Of a stretch of DNA of 64,000 nt, positions 1 to 12,424 are shown one piece after another. The position numbers were made by a program, and so were the translations under genes. The DNA is from Sycobia sp. Sy_11 (taxonomy: Eukaryota > Arthropoda > Insecta > Hymenoptera > Epichrysomallidae): the NCBI GenBank assembly GCA_018907035.1, contig JACCIC010000036.1, forward strand, positions 816,001-880,000, read 5' to 3'. Position 1 is the first letter of the stretch, and every line of letters starts with the position of its first letter. Under the pieces are notes generated by a model, which saw only the letters and a list, made by a program, of their open reading frames with translations, searched no databases and was not told where the DNA came from.

Positions 1-571
1 CGTTTATATGCATATACCATTATCTTACACTAATGAAGCCGAACTTCTCAAATGTGCATAAATAATTTAGATATTCGCTTAATCGTGCTTGTCACGTATA
101 TCTGACGCTTTATGCATTCAATACTTCTATCCCTATAGAGGATACAGCCATATTGCTGGATCAAAGAAATAATCGCTATTTTATACATGGGCAGGAAGAT
201 CATCCGTCTTGAGGAATTTATACGCTTTTCTTGCAGGCCGACCGATATGGAGATTGATTTCATTAGCAGTGCCAAAGGAATGCCCCGTAAGAGAGCCCAA
301 GATATTGCATGTATAACTTTCTTTACATACGCCCCCTTCTCTTTTTAGTTCATACGATGTTTTACCCCTCCCACACTCCCACACCCCGCCAATTTTCAAA
401 GTCTCATAGAATCATTCAAAAAATCCTTGCTTCGTCATGCGCGTATTATACAGTTTTATTATAATGATTTTTCTATGCTAAGGCTATTTTTATTGTTCAT
501 TTTTCTGTCATAATATTAATAAGTTTTCTAGATCTATACTTCTTCATTTTATAATTAAATTAATCATAAGA

Positions 572-808
572 TTGTTATCGATCTTACAGAGTTTATACTG
601 TAATATATTATACTAATATAATGACAGCCAGACGGTGCTTGTTCATGATCAGTCCTGAAGAATCTGAAATAGAAATTCCTACTAATAATAAAACTAGATT
701 AGAGTAAACATAAAAAATAATAAAAATTAGCCCCACCATGTTAAGTTTAAATTTTCCTTTGATGCCCGACGTTTCGAACCGCTAGGGCTCATTTTCGAGG
801 AGTAAATT
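572..808 (+). repeat. Unnamed interspersed repeat family, copy 1
   Basis: Landmarks in order are TATCGATCTTACAGAG, TATTATACTAATATAATGAC, AGCCAGACGGTGCTTG, AATCTGAAATAGAAATTCCT, an A/T-rich stretch, GCCCCACCATG, GATGCCCGACGTTTCGAACC and GCTAGGGCTCATTTTC. Copies at 9958, 20058, 4501, 34780 and 3015 share these in the same order. No coding potential. Confidence 0.7.
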
Positions 809-1840
809 AATCAGTTTATACGCATAAAATGCGGCTTGTATGTTATTATGTGATTGATATAAAAATAATACGATGCAAACGTTAAAATACAGTTAGAATA
901 ACCAATATAAAAAACAATATTATTCTAAGCTGTAAATACAACGAAATTGTAAAAGGAAAATTGTTCAAAATGTCTCCCCTTTGATGCATTTAATGCGTAA
1001 TTTGTATTCGTAATGATAAAAATTTTGTAATAAATAAATTTTATGTTCTTAGGCAAGGAGAAATCGTTATTTTATTGCCGTTAAAGAGGGCGCGAAACGC
1101 ACAATTATGCGTCTACAGTGTAGAAAAAAACCATTTCCTGTAATAGAGATAAGATTCTTGCTGGCGTGGTGTAATTTTTTAGAATAATAGTTATATTGAC
1201 TGATATAGCAAGATCACGTAATTTTTTAGGTATAACATAGGCGCTTCATGAACGTTTTTCCTTATATGATAAACCATTAAATTTACAGTAAGGCAAGTGA
1301 AATATATAGAATTTTTATCACGTTCTTATCGAAATTATGAATTATAATTTTTATACAGTATCCGTATCGTTGAATGATTAAAATTATAATTTCTTTATTA
1401 CATTTGTTCACATAACTACGTTAAGTAAACTATTCTGGTTGATTTGAAAGAAAATTTACATTCAATATGTTTACTATGCAAATGATGATGTTCAGGTAGT
1501 TTTTGATGTTAGATATGTATATGGATCATCCGTTTATACTAAAATTTTTTCTGAGAAAGTGAATTTTTAATGGATTATTGTCGCATTTTAATTAAAGAAA
1601 AAAATTTTTCGTTTAAATTAAGTTTTTAATTAGTTATTTACAAAACAAGATTTTCACCGTTTCTTCAAGAAATCCTATTGTTTATATACGATACCCGTTA
1701 GAAATACAATCGAATTAATTATTATGGAATATAATCATACAGAAAACTTTCAAACAAAAATTTTAAGAAATTCTTATATCCCGCATACTTGCATAAAGTA
1801 GATGAAAAACGAGCCTCTAGAATCGCTCTCGGTCCGTTCA
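809..1840. other. AT-rich stretch, nothing recognised
   Basis: No P450 continuation and no repeat seen elsewhere in the window. The next P450 exon (expected to begin by completing the split Glu codon) was looked for on the minus strand and not found. Confidence 0.5.
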
Positions 1841-2023
1841 TAAATTAAAATTCATACCGCGCAAATACCATCCACGCGTATTTCCCGAGGAAATTCCAGC
1901 CTCACCTATCCAGTCGGTCGGCAAAAAGCGTTTTATCTTCCTAACCTCCCCCTCTCCGTTACAGGAAGAATCAGAAAAACAGCCCCCGAGGAACGGACGT
2001 ACGGTAAAATGTATATTAGAAGA

Positions 2024-2195
<172 letters not shown>

Positions 2196-2210
2196 AATGT
2201 GCATACTCAC

Positions 2211-2414
2211 TCGTTGACGAGGCCGAGGTTGGCGTAACGATCGCTCCGCGACTGTCGGTAATACGAGATGACGTCCTGGGGTGGCCTCAGCGGATACTTG
2301 CTCGAGCGGCCCAGTATCGTCTCGATGTCGCCCCTGCCGAAGACCGAGACTATCGGCCAGTTCCAGTAGGACTCCTGCTTGCAGAGCGGCCCAAAGCGCA
2401 TCTTCATATCTGCT
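2211..2414 (-). CDS. Cytochrome P450 (CYP314A1/shade-like), coding exon 3
   Basis: This exon continues a P450 N-terminal domain. In-frame motifs are FGPL near the start (the usual YGPI/YGPL), DIETIL, KYPLRPP, YYRQSRSDRY and a terminal LGLVNE. An 'RPP...YYR.SR.DRY.NLG.VNE' layout is characteristic of insect mitochondrial-clade P450s. It fits CYP314A1 (shade, which converts ecdysone to 20-hydroxyecdysone) best among those I know; that identity is from family knowledge, not a search. The donor on the minus strand is a consensus GTGAGTAT (2203-2210), leaving phase 2. The acceptor is placed at 2415-2416 because only that start (A|GCAGAT then ATG) joins exon 2 in frame (AAA AG|A). A second AG four bases downstream would break the phase. 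The exon is fully open. Later exons, including the heme-binding cysteine, lie outside the window to the left. Confidence 0.75.
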
Positions 2415-3014
2415 CTTAAATGAGAGAATTAAAAAAAAAAAAGCAAAAACAAACAAACGGATAGAAGGCCCGATGGGCCGCGCGGACAGGGGTAGGGGGC
2501 CCGCGCTCGCTCAATAAATATATATTCTCCCGACGACGACGCTATATGCATATACATACGGTCGGGGCACCATGTCAAATGAATATAGGGAGGAAGACTT
2601 TGACCCAGATAAACAAATTATTATTACCGATATATTCGCGCGATCGGCGCAATTGCCTCGCGATGAAGACCGAGGCGCGCACTCGCTCGAAATTCAGAAT
2701 ATAAGTGATCGTCCCTTAAAATCGCATCATCGAGTATATTATTCAATGTATAATGACGCGTACTTCGCCTGTCGGCGATTGCATAGCGCCGTTGCGATTT
2801 ATTCGAGTAAACTTTTTTTATTTATACGATAATCGTTTCCTTCTAAATGAATTATACGCGCACGTCTATGTAAGGTAGTTCCCAATAACTCCGTCGCTCT
2901 AACGTGTATAACCGGTATGGTCTTATTATAGTTGTCGTTGTGTGGATTGCATATAACAATTCCTATCACGTCTGTTATATATGCATAGGCGAACTAATAG
3001 ATATTTTAAATATT

Positions 3015-3112
3015 TTTACCGGTCCTAGTGTTGTCTATTTACTTATAAATCTAGTATATTTATAATAACGATCAGATTGATCGTATATGTGAACGACCCC
3101 GTAGAATCTGAA
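3015..3112 (+). repeat. Unnamed interspersed repeat family, diverged copy
   Basis: ACCGGTC, ATAATAACGATCAGATTG, TGTGAACGACCCCG and AGAATCTGAAATACC align loosely with the core of the family. It is the most diverged copy and could be dismissed on its own. Confidence 0.4.
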
Positions 3113-3324
3113 ATACCAACATCGAAAGTAAGTTCATTAGTTAAGGTCAATCGGACTGTTCCCGTCGGCAAAAATATTCTGCATCTGCAAGATTCGACGT
3201 GTCGAGCCGCTTCGTCTCCTATTGAGGCACTGCACTTTGTTCATTATTGTCACAAAAAATTGTTAGATCGGCAAAAAATCTATCAGTCACTTTATCAGTC
3301 AACCTAAATAATTTATATGCATTA

Positions 3325-3329
<5 letters not shown>

Positions 3330-3382
<53 letters not shown>
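3330..3382. repeat. (TA)n microsatellite
   Basis: Uninterrupted AT dinucleotides in P450 intron 2. Confidence 0.95.
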
Positions 3383-3384
<2 letters not shown>

Positions 3385-4500
3385 GTTATATCGACGATCC
3401 CAACGAAAACTAGCGGGCATACTTTCAAATCTGTCCGGGTGAAAAGTAGAACATCTAAAATTTCGCATCGAAAACTATATGTACCGCACGTATTTCATAT
3501 ATATGAGCACGCGTAGATTATATCCAGTAGATTTAGCCATTTTTTTTCGAACATTGGCGGATTGAATTTTATTATTAAATATTCTATTTATATTTATATT
3601 TTATTGAAATTTATATTTTATTATAAAATATAAGTATAAATATTAAATTGTGAAACATTAAATTAATAGAATAAATTCAAAAAGAACTCCAATGATTCCT
3701 ATGGACATTACTAATACATAAGAACTTAAATTGTAATTTTTATTAGCAAATTTTTCTCTCTCTTTAAAGAAACTCGAGAATACCGTGTATCTGGAAATTC
3801 AGTGCGGCTAATCGTTCCATCTTTGTAATCAATGAGTTCTTGAAAACAAATTATGCAGAATAAGTGAAATATAATACAAAAGCAAATAAATAATCAATTA
3901 TAATTAATGCGAGAGAAAAAAAATCATGATAAATAATATTAGATATCGTTGGAAATTAGTTATATTTGTTATCGAGAATTAAAAAACATTAACATATTTG
4001 ATAACAAATAGAATTTTACAGTAGTCCTATTTGATACTTCAAAGCTAATTTTGATTTTTTTCCCGGTCTTGTATCCAATTTTCAAGGCAATCTCCAAACA
4101 CACAATACATAATATAAAAAAAAGTTTCAAAGCAAGACTAAGGCCTGAAATATAAAAATATTATCTTTACAGAATTATTAAAATTTTATAGTCATTCTAA
4201 GAATCCTATTCCTGAAAATATAATAAAATAAAATATTATTAAAAATCTGTATAATGCACTCGTAATTTAAAATGTACAAATTTATAGCAGCCTTTTGCAG
4301 TTAAACAATTATAACATTACATAACCTTTATAAACTTAGAGATCCTTGCAAGATAGCTGACAAGAAAGGGCACATCATGTATATTAAATAAATATATATA
4401 TATATACATAAACGCGAATTCTTCTTCTTAGTTCAGTCCTTAACGATAAGCCGAATAGGCTTGGAACATTGAACAACCTATATAAATAGATTCGGTAAAT

Positions 4501-4661
4501 TTAATGGTGGGGCAGTCAGATTAGTTTATTTATTATTTTTATTTTTATTATTATTTAGTAGTAATTTTTATATTTCAGATGCTAAGCGGTCAACAATAAG
4601 CAAGGACAATCTGATACTGGCATTATAATTATATCATTTATAAAGACTGCAAGACCGATAA
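4501..4661 (-). repeat. Unnamed interspersed repeat family, inverted copy
   Basis: On the minus strand it reads TATCGGTCTTGCAGTC, then GATTGTCCTTGCTTATTG, ATCTGAAATATAAAAATTAC and GCCCCACCATTAAATTTACC, matching copies 1 and 3 in order. It lies in P450 intron 2. Confidence 0.65.
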
Positions 4662-6159
4662 TAATAGTTTTTAGTTTAGTTTACAATGGTCAACATAAAT
4701 ACAATTTTAATTCTTATATATACTTTTATTTGCTCTTATTATTATATAAAATTTTTTTTGTAGATGTAATAAACTAATAGAAGCATCGGCGTACATTATT
4801 ATTAGAATCATATATGTATATAATGTTTGACCTCACAAAATAAAGCCATACAATAACAATTAGATTAAATAAAAACAAGACAGAAAAATTCTAAAAACCT
4901 AAGATAATCTGTAAGGTGTACTAGATAGAAAATTTTTCCATATCGAGAGTTTAATGTACCATATATATAAAATGTTTGATATAATAAAATTATTTTTATA
5001 TTTATACTTTTTATTTAATTTTTGATAATTTTGTTATAACTTTTTCAGAAACTTAAATCTATTCATTATAATAGTTTTTATGTAAACAGTGATTATTCTT
5101 TAAGCAAGTTGTTTTGGATGTATTTATATCTGTATACTATTTAAAGTAAATGTTATGCCAAATTTCGGAATTAAAATCAATATACGTTTTTCTCCAAACC
5201 AAGACAATAACAAGACCAATACTATCTCGAGACTCATACAAGAGAAAGATAAAGCTTATTTAAATTAATAATACTTTTCAATAGCGCGAAATATTTTTAG
5301 TGAAGCTCGTATTGCCTTGACATTGTAAAAGGCTAATTATACATACGAAATCAACTTGATATGACTTTTTTACCCTTATTCTTTAAGTGAAATACCCTTT
5401 GGCTCAATATTGATATTAATACCTTCAAACATACATGGCAATTAGAAACGTAAATAAATAAATATATTAATTAAACTACGTTAAAAGTAAATATCTTATA
5501 ACTCATCTCATGTCTTACAAAGCCTTTTAAAATGTTACAACTACTGCATATAATCTTTAGCTATGTTTACTGTTTTATCAAAGCGAAGCATTGGATTACA
5601 CATTTAATAGGTTTGGGAACTACCTTAAGCACAATTACAAGGGACTTTCGGGTCATCCCGGGCATGAATTATAACCAAAATTATAGTTATCGGTCTACTA
5701 TCAAGAAATTTATTTATCTACTTGCCGGCAAAAAGATTTTCATTTCGCAAATAGTATACAAATAAAGCCGTATAGTAAGTTTACATGGAAATTTCTTTTA
5801 CTACACATACCAGATTTCCTAACAGTTACAAGCGGCATATTTGAACAGTTATGCGCAAGACGCGCAATTTCTTGTCGCTGAAGAAACATTCGCACATATA
5901 GCGCCGTATACTTATATAATCGCTTCCGACTCATAACCGTTACAGAGAGACCCATCGACAACATTGTACAAAAAAAAAATAAAAAGAAACAAAAACAAAA
6001 ACAAATCAAAACAAACAAAAAAAAAATATAAAAGAAACTCTCCTTTCCACAGCCACATTCTATATCAATCATTCGACGCGTATGCGTATATATATATATA
6101 TATATCTATATATATATCTATATATATATATATAAAGCAGGTTTGCATGCATCCCATAC

Positions 6160-6302
6160 CTTTTATACGCCTCGTGGATTTTGTCTATACTGTAGCGCCG
6201 AAGCCGAAGACATCCAGGAGGTGCCGATTATGGGGAGGGCAATTCGGCCCCGGCACGTCCTGCACGTTTTGCCCCTCTTTCTTCTCATGTTGTCTGCCTC
6301 GC
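6160..6302 (-). CDS. Cytochrome P450, coding exon 2 (hinge region, apparent frameshifts)
   Basis: This exon encodes the proline-rich hinge of the same P450: QDVPGPN, then LPIIGTSWM, then YSIDKIHEAYKR, which runs into exon 3. The order and spacing are those of a P450 N-terminus (PGPxxLPxIGTxW, then DKIHEAY). The three pieces lie in three different frames. Skipping one base between PGPNC and LPIIGT and one base just after TSWMS restores continuity. The phase left by exon 1 implies a further one-base slip upstream, near the GGGG and AAAA runs. The splice sites are good: acceptor TTTTCACAG and donor AAAAG|GTATGG. The exon is 143 nt where an in-frame join needs 142, a net excess of one base. Either uncorrected sequencing indels or a dying gene would explain this. 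Confidence 0.65.
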
Positions 6303-6410
6303 CTGTGAAAATAAACACTACAGTACGAAAGCGGCCTCCGTTGTATTCTCCACCGCTTGGAATTAATTTATGCGCATATATATGTATAATAATAAGATAG
6401 ATAGATATAC

Positions 6411-6598
6411 GAGAGAGAGGAGGAGAGATAGAGAGAGAGAGAGACGGAGAGAGAGAGAGAGAGAGACGAGGAGAGAGAAGGAAGAGACGAGAGAGAGAGA
6501 GAGAGGAGAAGAGGAGAGAGAGACGAGAGAGAGGGAGAGACTGAGAGAGAGAGAGGAGAGGAGAGAGAGAGAGAGAGATAGAGGAGAAAGAGAGAGGA
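6411..6598. repeat. Imperfect (GA)n tract
   Basis: Purine-only stretch of GAGAGA with GGA/CGAG interruptions, about 185 bp, in P450 intron 1. Confidence 0.9.
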
Positions 6599-6797
6599 TT
6601 AACGATTTAAATTCGCGAACGATTAGAAATCTCGTCTTTTCTTTTTTTTTTGCTCCTTCTAATGGGTTCTGATTTATAGTTTCTTGCGACAGAAATTCAC
6701 TGATGGCCGTGCGATTCGTTGCGTAAATTTAACATATCTATAGCATTTTATTAACCTTTCAAAGATTATGACATTAGTTTCTCTCGGAATCACTTTT

Positions 6798-6798
<1 letters not shown>

Positions 6799-6853
<55 letters not shown>
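6799..6853. repeat. (TA)n microsatellite
   Basis: Pure AT dinucleotides in P450 intron 1. Confidence 0.95.
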
Positions 6854-6857
<4 letters not shown>

Positions 6858-7247
6858 GAAGGTTATTTGATATAACGCGCGAGTCGATTTGAAATTTAAA
6901 TTTTTTATCCAAAACTCTGTACGTATATATAGTGTCTATAGCCGTGACTTTTGAATAGAAAAAAATTTGCTAACTCGACCCTCAAAGATGCTTTTCAAGA
7001 ATTCAAATTCGTCCAAGGTAAAACACTTTGACCTTGGATGCTTCGTAACCAACGAACAAATCACTTCAAATGGCACATTCTGGTATCCCTGTTTTCTATT
7101 TTTTATTTTCGCCCTCTCTCACTTCTCTCTTTATATTTCACACACTCTCGCGGTCGCTACCTCAGCCCTCCCTCCCCCCCCCACATACACACTCCGACCA
7201 ACGGAGAATTGAAATACATGATTGCGGGGCAAAAATGTGAAATTTAC

Positions 7248-7365
7248 TCGATGCTTTCTGCGCCCTCTTGCTCCAGAAGACCCAGGGTGTGCCGCAGCTG
7301 GTGGCCAGTACGAGTATTGTGATGATTGCGATCACTCCCGGCCATGATGCCACTGGCAGCATCAT
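7248..7365 (-). CDS. Cytochrome P450, coding exon 1 (N-terminal hydrophobic anchor)
   Basis: The exon starts at ATG ATG (7365) and encodes 39 residues. A hydrophobic run (residues about 10-22, VIAIITILVLAT) is followed by WVFWSKRAQKAS, a basic stretch like those that follow the N-terminal segment of P450s. It ends at a donor GTAAAT (7242-7247) in phase 1. Assignment to the P450 rests on position, strand, phase and the hydrophobic-then-basic pattern; the exon alone would not be diagnostic. The intron to exon 2 is about 945 bp. The 5' UTR and promoter would lie at coordinates above 7365, and the CpG-rich block at 11.2-12.3 kb is one candidate. Confidence 0.5.
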
Positions 7366-7379
7366 GTCGTAAACGGCTA

Positions 7380-8390
7380 CGTCTTTTCTAAAACAATTAG
7401 TAATTATTTCTAATTAGTGACTTGATGACTTGAATGAGGGGAAATGTGCATGGGTTCCATATATATATATTGTAAACAGTAAAGGAGTTCAATATATTTT
7501 ATGTTCGTTCTGACAATTTTTCAATTTCCCTTTTGAACAAAATATTGAGGAAAATTTTCATAATTAAAGAAGCGAACTGGTTCATATTTTCTTAAGCGAA
7601 CTAATTTTGCGAGCCCATTTAGGAGCATTTCCCCCTCTTCTGAGTTCTATAATCATTATATAATTCCTATAAATTCATCTACAAATAATAATAGAAAATT
7701 TTGTATAAAATATAGTAATAACAATGCAGAAAGTCCAATGAAAGTAACGGCTTCCATTCAAAACTGTATTAGACAAAAGCTGTAAACAATTTTTTTTCTT
7801 CAATTAAGCTGCTATATTACCATTTCAGGGTCATTGGCAAAGAACAAGGGGATTGAGATTACAAAACAAAAAACTACCTGCGGATGAATTCATCGCTCTG
7901 CTCTGATATATCCGATCTCTCGTTCATTTTTTTTTCTTAGTCAAGGTCAGAAATTTCTAAAAAAATTTAACAGCTTTGAAGAAAATCAAAAAATTGTTCG
8001 ATCAAAAAAACAACATTCGCTGATCTCCTTGAGTATCCAACTAGATTTTTATCTTAATATAAATTTTATTTATCACAATATACAGCATAAAATACAATTA
8101 TCAAAACGTCTAATTACCAAAATCCATTTGAGATTCAAAATATAGATGTGTTACATGAGAATAAACTTTTTAAATGATACGCTTACGGAATACTTAAAAA
8201 AAATCCTAATGTGACGATTCCTTTTTCCATCCCGGAAATAAATATATAATTTCATACGAGGTAAGAGGTAGGTTTTGAGTCGCATTATGGACCGCTACTC
8301 AGCTGACTTAGGTTAGTAGCGTGGAAAAAAAAAAAATTAGTAATAGATCATTATTTCCCATAAGGGTCGTAGGCTGGTCGCGCGATAGCG
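7380..8390. other. AT-rich 5' flank of the P450, nothing recognised
   Basis: No coding or repeat feature is seen apart from a short imperfect hairpin at 8290-8322 (CGCTACT paired with AGTAGCG). Confidence 0.4.
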
Positions 8391-8393
8391 AGC

Positions 8394-8439
8394 TTTTCGT
8401 TTAAAAGGCGGACAACATTGCGAACATTTTAAACGAAAA
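8394..8439. repeat. Perfect 13-bp inverted repeat with 20-nt loop
   Basis: TTTTCGTTTAAAA at 8394-8406 is followed after 20 bases by its exact reverse complement TTTTAAACGAAAA at 8427-8439. It lies about 27 bp upstream of SINE copy 1. It could be a cruciform or a small element end; no function is assigned. Confidence 0.7.
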
Positions 8440-8465
8440 ATTAGTTTATAAACTGTTATAAATAG

Positions 8466-8634
8466 AGTTCTACGATCACTCGATCGCTAGAGCAAAGGAT
8501 TAGTAATTTGGACGGCCGAGTTCGAATCGCGGTCTCGGTCGATTGGGACAAGCACCGCTGTAAAAAGTTGCATGTGCTTTCTTTACAAGCACATCACGAG
8601 CTTCCATCGCTCTTTACCACAAGTATTTGTAAGC
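8466..8634 (+). mobile_element. tRNA-derived SINE, copy 1
   Basis: The head contains a box A-like CGCTAGAGCAAAGGA and a box B GAGTTCGAATC (8518-8528) at tRNA spacing. A body follows with GGGACAAGCACCGCTGTAA and TTGCATGTGCTTT. The second copy at 58122-58294 matches across head and body at roughly 70% by eye. Pol III promoter boxes plus a shared unrelated body define a SINE. The 3' end is approximate, and I cannot name the family. Confidence 0.65.
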
Positions 8635-9142
8635 ATTAATTTTCAACAGAGAAGATACGGAGGATGGAATAAGCTGTGCGCGCCTCGTACGACGTGGAAC
8701 GGCTGGTATGTACAGGGTGTCTCAACCACCGGTCGCATTATGTAATATATATATACGCACACCTTTAGGTACCATATAGAAATTTCGTATCCGGGACATA
8801 ACGATATTCGTATTGACGAATCCCACCTCTTCCGTTGAATTCCCCGCGCGGATCACCGTTAGAGTCACCTCTCGACGACTTCCGCGAGCATGGTCGAGCG
8901 AAAAGCAAATTACAACACGCTTCTCAGACCGCGCGATTGATGTGGCCGAGAATCATTAGCAGCGCGCCTAATATGTTTATATAGGAGCACGAAAGCGAAC
9001 CGCTACTTTCCAAAATGCATATAATACGATATTATATACCTTACAGTGTATATGGTATTATCGATTTACCCTGTTCATTACCGATCAGCTTATATTACGT
9101 GTGCAAATATATACATGTATGCGTGTGTGGGCACGCGCGCGC

Positions 9143-9209
<67 letters not shown>

Positions 9210-9240
9210 GGTGGGTGGGTGGGTGGGTGTGTGTGTGGGT
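9143..9240. repeat. (GT)n then (GGGT)n
   Basis: About 28 GT units pass into six GGTG/GGGT units and then a short GT tail. Confidence 0.93.
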
Positions 9241-9349
9241 GGGAGACCCAGTATATAAGATCGGAGTATTTTGAGTGTACTTCATTAATGATAATAAAAT
9301 ACAGTTTTCTATAATAATATTAAAACAGTATACAAGTAGTACGTATTAA

Positions 9350-9353
<4 letters not shown>

Positions 9354-9391
<38 letters not shown>
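9354..9391. repeat. (TA)n microsatellite
   Basis: Pure AT dinucleotides. Confidence 0.93.
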
Positions 9392-9395
<4 letters not shown>

Positions 9396-9957
9396 TTACA
9401 GATATTTATTTATTTATATATCGACAGCTGCTTCTGGATATTGACGTCATTTTCATAAGGTTACGGAATAAATAGGATAATCATACGATTATTGTAAATA
9501 TGTTACCCAAGTGTGTAACGTATGTACTTAATACTTTTCTTAATACTTTTCTAGTTGCAATTATGAGATAATTAGTGTATAATTCTAATTGATGATTATT
9601 TAAGTTATCATGTGCTTTATATATTACGCAAATATCGAAGTAAATACGTGTATGAATATGTAATTATATACTTGAAGTACTGCCAGGCAGTAGACAAGGG
9701 GACAAATATAAATTTTATTCGAAATATCCAAAACTAAATCGTATTAAAACTATTTAATTTATTTAATTTATTTATATCGTGAAAAATTTTCATTTGTTTA
9801 ATTCATATTATTAATTACAAAAATTGCATTCATAATCAGGTAGTACCTATTAAGTAGTAGTCTACAACATAGTCCTTCTATTAACTCTATCTTCCTGCTA
9901 TAGATTAAATTTTCTTCTTAATTGAATGACACGTATATTTCGTTAAATTAAAAAATA

Positions 9958-10050
9958 TTTTTATCGGTCTTACAGACTTTATAATATCATATATTAGATA
10001 AAATAATGACAGCCAGACTGTCCTTGTTTACGATCGCCTCCGAATATTTT
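9958..10050 (+). repeat. Unnamed interspersed repeat family, 5' part
   Basis: TTTATCGGTCTTACAGACTT, AATAATGACAGCCAGACTG and CCTTGTTTACGATCGCC, then CCGAATA. The 3' half seen in other copies is absent or unrecognisable. Confidence 0.65.
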
Positions 10051-10429
10051 GTATATTTCGTTTTTACATTTCATTTCTTTTATTTTTAATTAGGTTTGTT
10101 AATGTTATAATTTAATTTTAAAGTTGTTTAAGTGATCTAATGAATTTTGACACACTAAATTTTTCCATGCACAGTGAGTACTTGATCTTATTTTTTAAGA
10201 AAAATTGAAAAGATTTATCTTAGAGCTATATATTTAAAAAAAACAACTTTCATATTCCTTAACTGGTCTTTCTCTTTCATGAATTTGGTAATCGTATTAA
10301 GATTTTATGTTATTCAAATAATTATAATTTAAGGTTTGCATTTGTAATTGTCTTTTCCATTGCTTATAAAGTTAGCTAAATTATGGTTCCATTTTAAATA
10401 AATAAATAAATACATAAATAAATACATAA

Positions 10430-10433
<4 letters not shown>

Positions 10434-10471
<38 letters not shown>
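10434..10471. repeat. (TG)n microsatellite
   Basis: Follows an AAATAAATACATA-type stretch. Confidence 0.93.
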
Positions 10472-10475
<4 letters not shown>

Positions 10476-10583
10476 ATAAATTATAATTTATAGTAAAAAA
10501 TATCTATAGCAATGACGGATAGAATTAAGACGAATGCAATTAAAGCGGATTATTATAATTACCAGTGTACGCTTGAATATATG

Positions 10584-10585
<2 letters not shown>

Positions 10586-10662
<77 letters not shown>
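10586..10662. repeat. (TA)n microsatellite
   Basis: AT dinucleotides with a single TG interruption near 10621. Confidence 0.95.
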
Positions 10663-10664
<2 letters not shown>

Positions 10665-11315
10665 CTTAATTGCTACTAGATTATACAAAAAAATGATAAT
10701 CGTATTTGACATTCATCAAGATATAACATGAGAATAATAAAAAATATAGAATTTGACAACACGTAACTTCATTAACGTTTAGATTAATATATTCAATCAA
10801 ATCATAATTTGTTTGTATCTTAAAAAAATTATGTAAATGTATATATGTATATAGATACATTTTCTGACAGCTGTTTTCGCGGTCAAGGTGCTTTGAATAA
10901 GTTGTGCCAAATACAATAGATTTTTTGTATAATGAAAGCTGCATCCAGTAAAATATTGTACGACAATAGATCGTGTCACATTAATGAATCAAAGGCAGTA
11001 ATGCCTCCTAATATATATGGGAAGTAGAATCGTGAAATTAAGGGATTGATAAGGTTAAAGAAATGGAATATTATTGAGAATCGTACTCCCATAATACAAA
11101 GTCCTGATGGAAAAAAACACAATTTGATTACATATTTACCTTGTATCGATCCTTGCATCGGTCTATGATAGGGATGCCGATTCCTTCCTTTAATGTTTTT
11201 CAATAAGTGTATCTATTTGTCTATACTGATCACTGACGCCTTAGGTATCCCACACCTCGGCGTACGCGCGAGTCTCCCGGAAAAATCGCGTGCGCGCTGG
11301 CCCGATCGGCATACC

Positions 11316-11448
<133 letters not shown>

Positions 11449-11954
11449 CTATAATAGAACGCGCGGCGCCTCGCTCAGTTCTCGCAAAACACTTATTCTA
11501 TATCCAGCGAGCGCAATGAGAGGGAAAGAAAGCGACGAGATATATCACAAGAGATAAAAAGAAAGCAGGATGGAAGGGGGCGGGGCAGAGAAAAAGAGCG
11601 AGAGAGAGCAAAAGTAAACGAAGAAAAATTATTAATTTCACGGCCGGAATCAACGCTCACTTATCGCTCGGCTGTAGGTATCCATCCGTAACTTTATGTA
11701 TCTGTATTTATATCGAGCAGCGGCCGCGGCAGCTACGACGACGGCGACGACGACGGCGATGCAGCGAGAGACGAATCGCGCGCGCGCGCGGCTCGGAGGA
11801 TCGCGACTAGATGCGCGCAATCCGCGAACTTCATTCCACGCGCCAGGCGGCTCTCCTTCGTGTATATACGCGCGCGGCTTTGACCGACCCGCGCGCACCG
11901 TCCCGCGCCGCGCACAGCCCGTCGGGCGCGAATCGGCATACGGAGCGGATAAAA

Positions 11955-12027
<73 letters not shown>

Positions 12028-12028
12028 C
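11955..12028. repeat. (GA)n microsatellite
   Basis: Purine dinucleotide tract inside the CpG-rich block. Confidence 0.94.
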
Positions 12029-12141
12029 GAGCCACCGCAAGAAAGATAGTGGGGGATAGGAGGAGGAGGAAAGATGGAAAGGGGATAAAAGGGGTGGCGG
12101 AAAAAAAAGTGCAAGAGAGCGATCCCTGTCGCGCGCTCTTG

Positions 12142-12144
<3 letters not shown>

Positions 12145-12174
<30 letters not shown>
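12145..12174. repeat. (TA)n microsatellite
   Basis: About 15 AT units. Confidence 0.9.
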
Positions 12175-12369
12175 GCAATGGTGGTCTATGCATTTTTTGC
12201 TCGCGCGCCTCTCTCGGCTTGTAAATCGCTGTAAGTTGTAATCGTCCGGTGTTTTATATATGCGCGCATCCGCGCTTTATATATAATCGCTCGCTCGCTC
12301 ATAGGTTCATCTCTGTCGTCACGGCTCTACCCTCTTTTCCCTGTCTCCCTCTTCCTCCCCCTCTCCATC

Positions 12370-12379
12370 TCTCACTCTC

Positions 12380-12422
<43 letters not shown>
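12370..12422. repeat. (CT)n microsatellite
   Basis: CT dinucleotides with a CACT interruption at the start. Confidence 0.92.

Positions 12423-12424
<2 letters not shown>

Larger units (their letters stand above)
2415..6159 (-). other. P450 intron 2
   Basis: This is the intron between P450 exons 2 and 3, about 3.7 kb. It holds two copies of the unnamed interspersed repeat family (about 3015-3112 and 4501-4661), a (TA)n tract at 3330-3382 and one at 6086-6133. Small open frames at 2572-2832 and 3077-3307 (plus strand) have no recognisable domains. I see no other gene here. Confidence 0.55.

Noticed and set aside
2572..2832. 86-codon plus-strand frame
   Set aside because: Lies in P450 intron 2, has no domain, and its composition matches the surrounding noncoding DNA.
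8711..8735. TACAGGGTGTCTCAACC as a transposon terminus
   Set aside because: Resembles ends seen in insect repeats, but no second end or target duplication was found.
11650..12193. Overlapping open frames of 80-165 codons on both strands
   Set aside because: Low-complexity and mutually shadowing in a CpG-rich region where stops are rare; no domain or splice logic.
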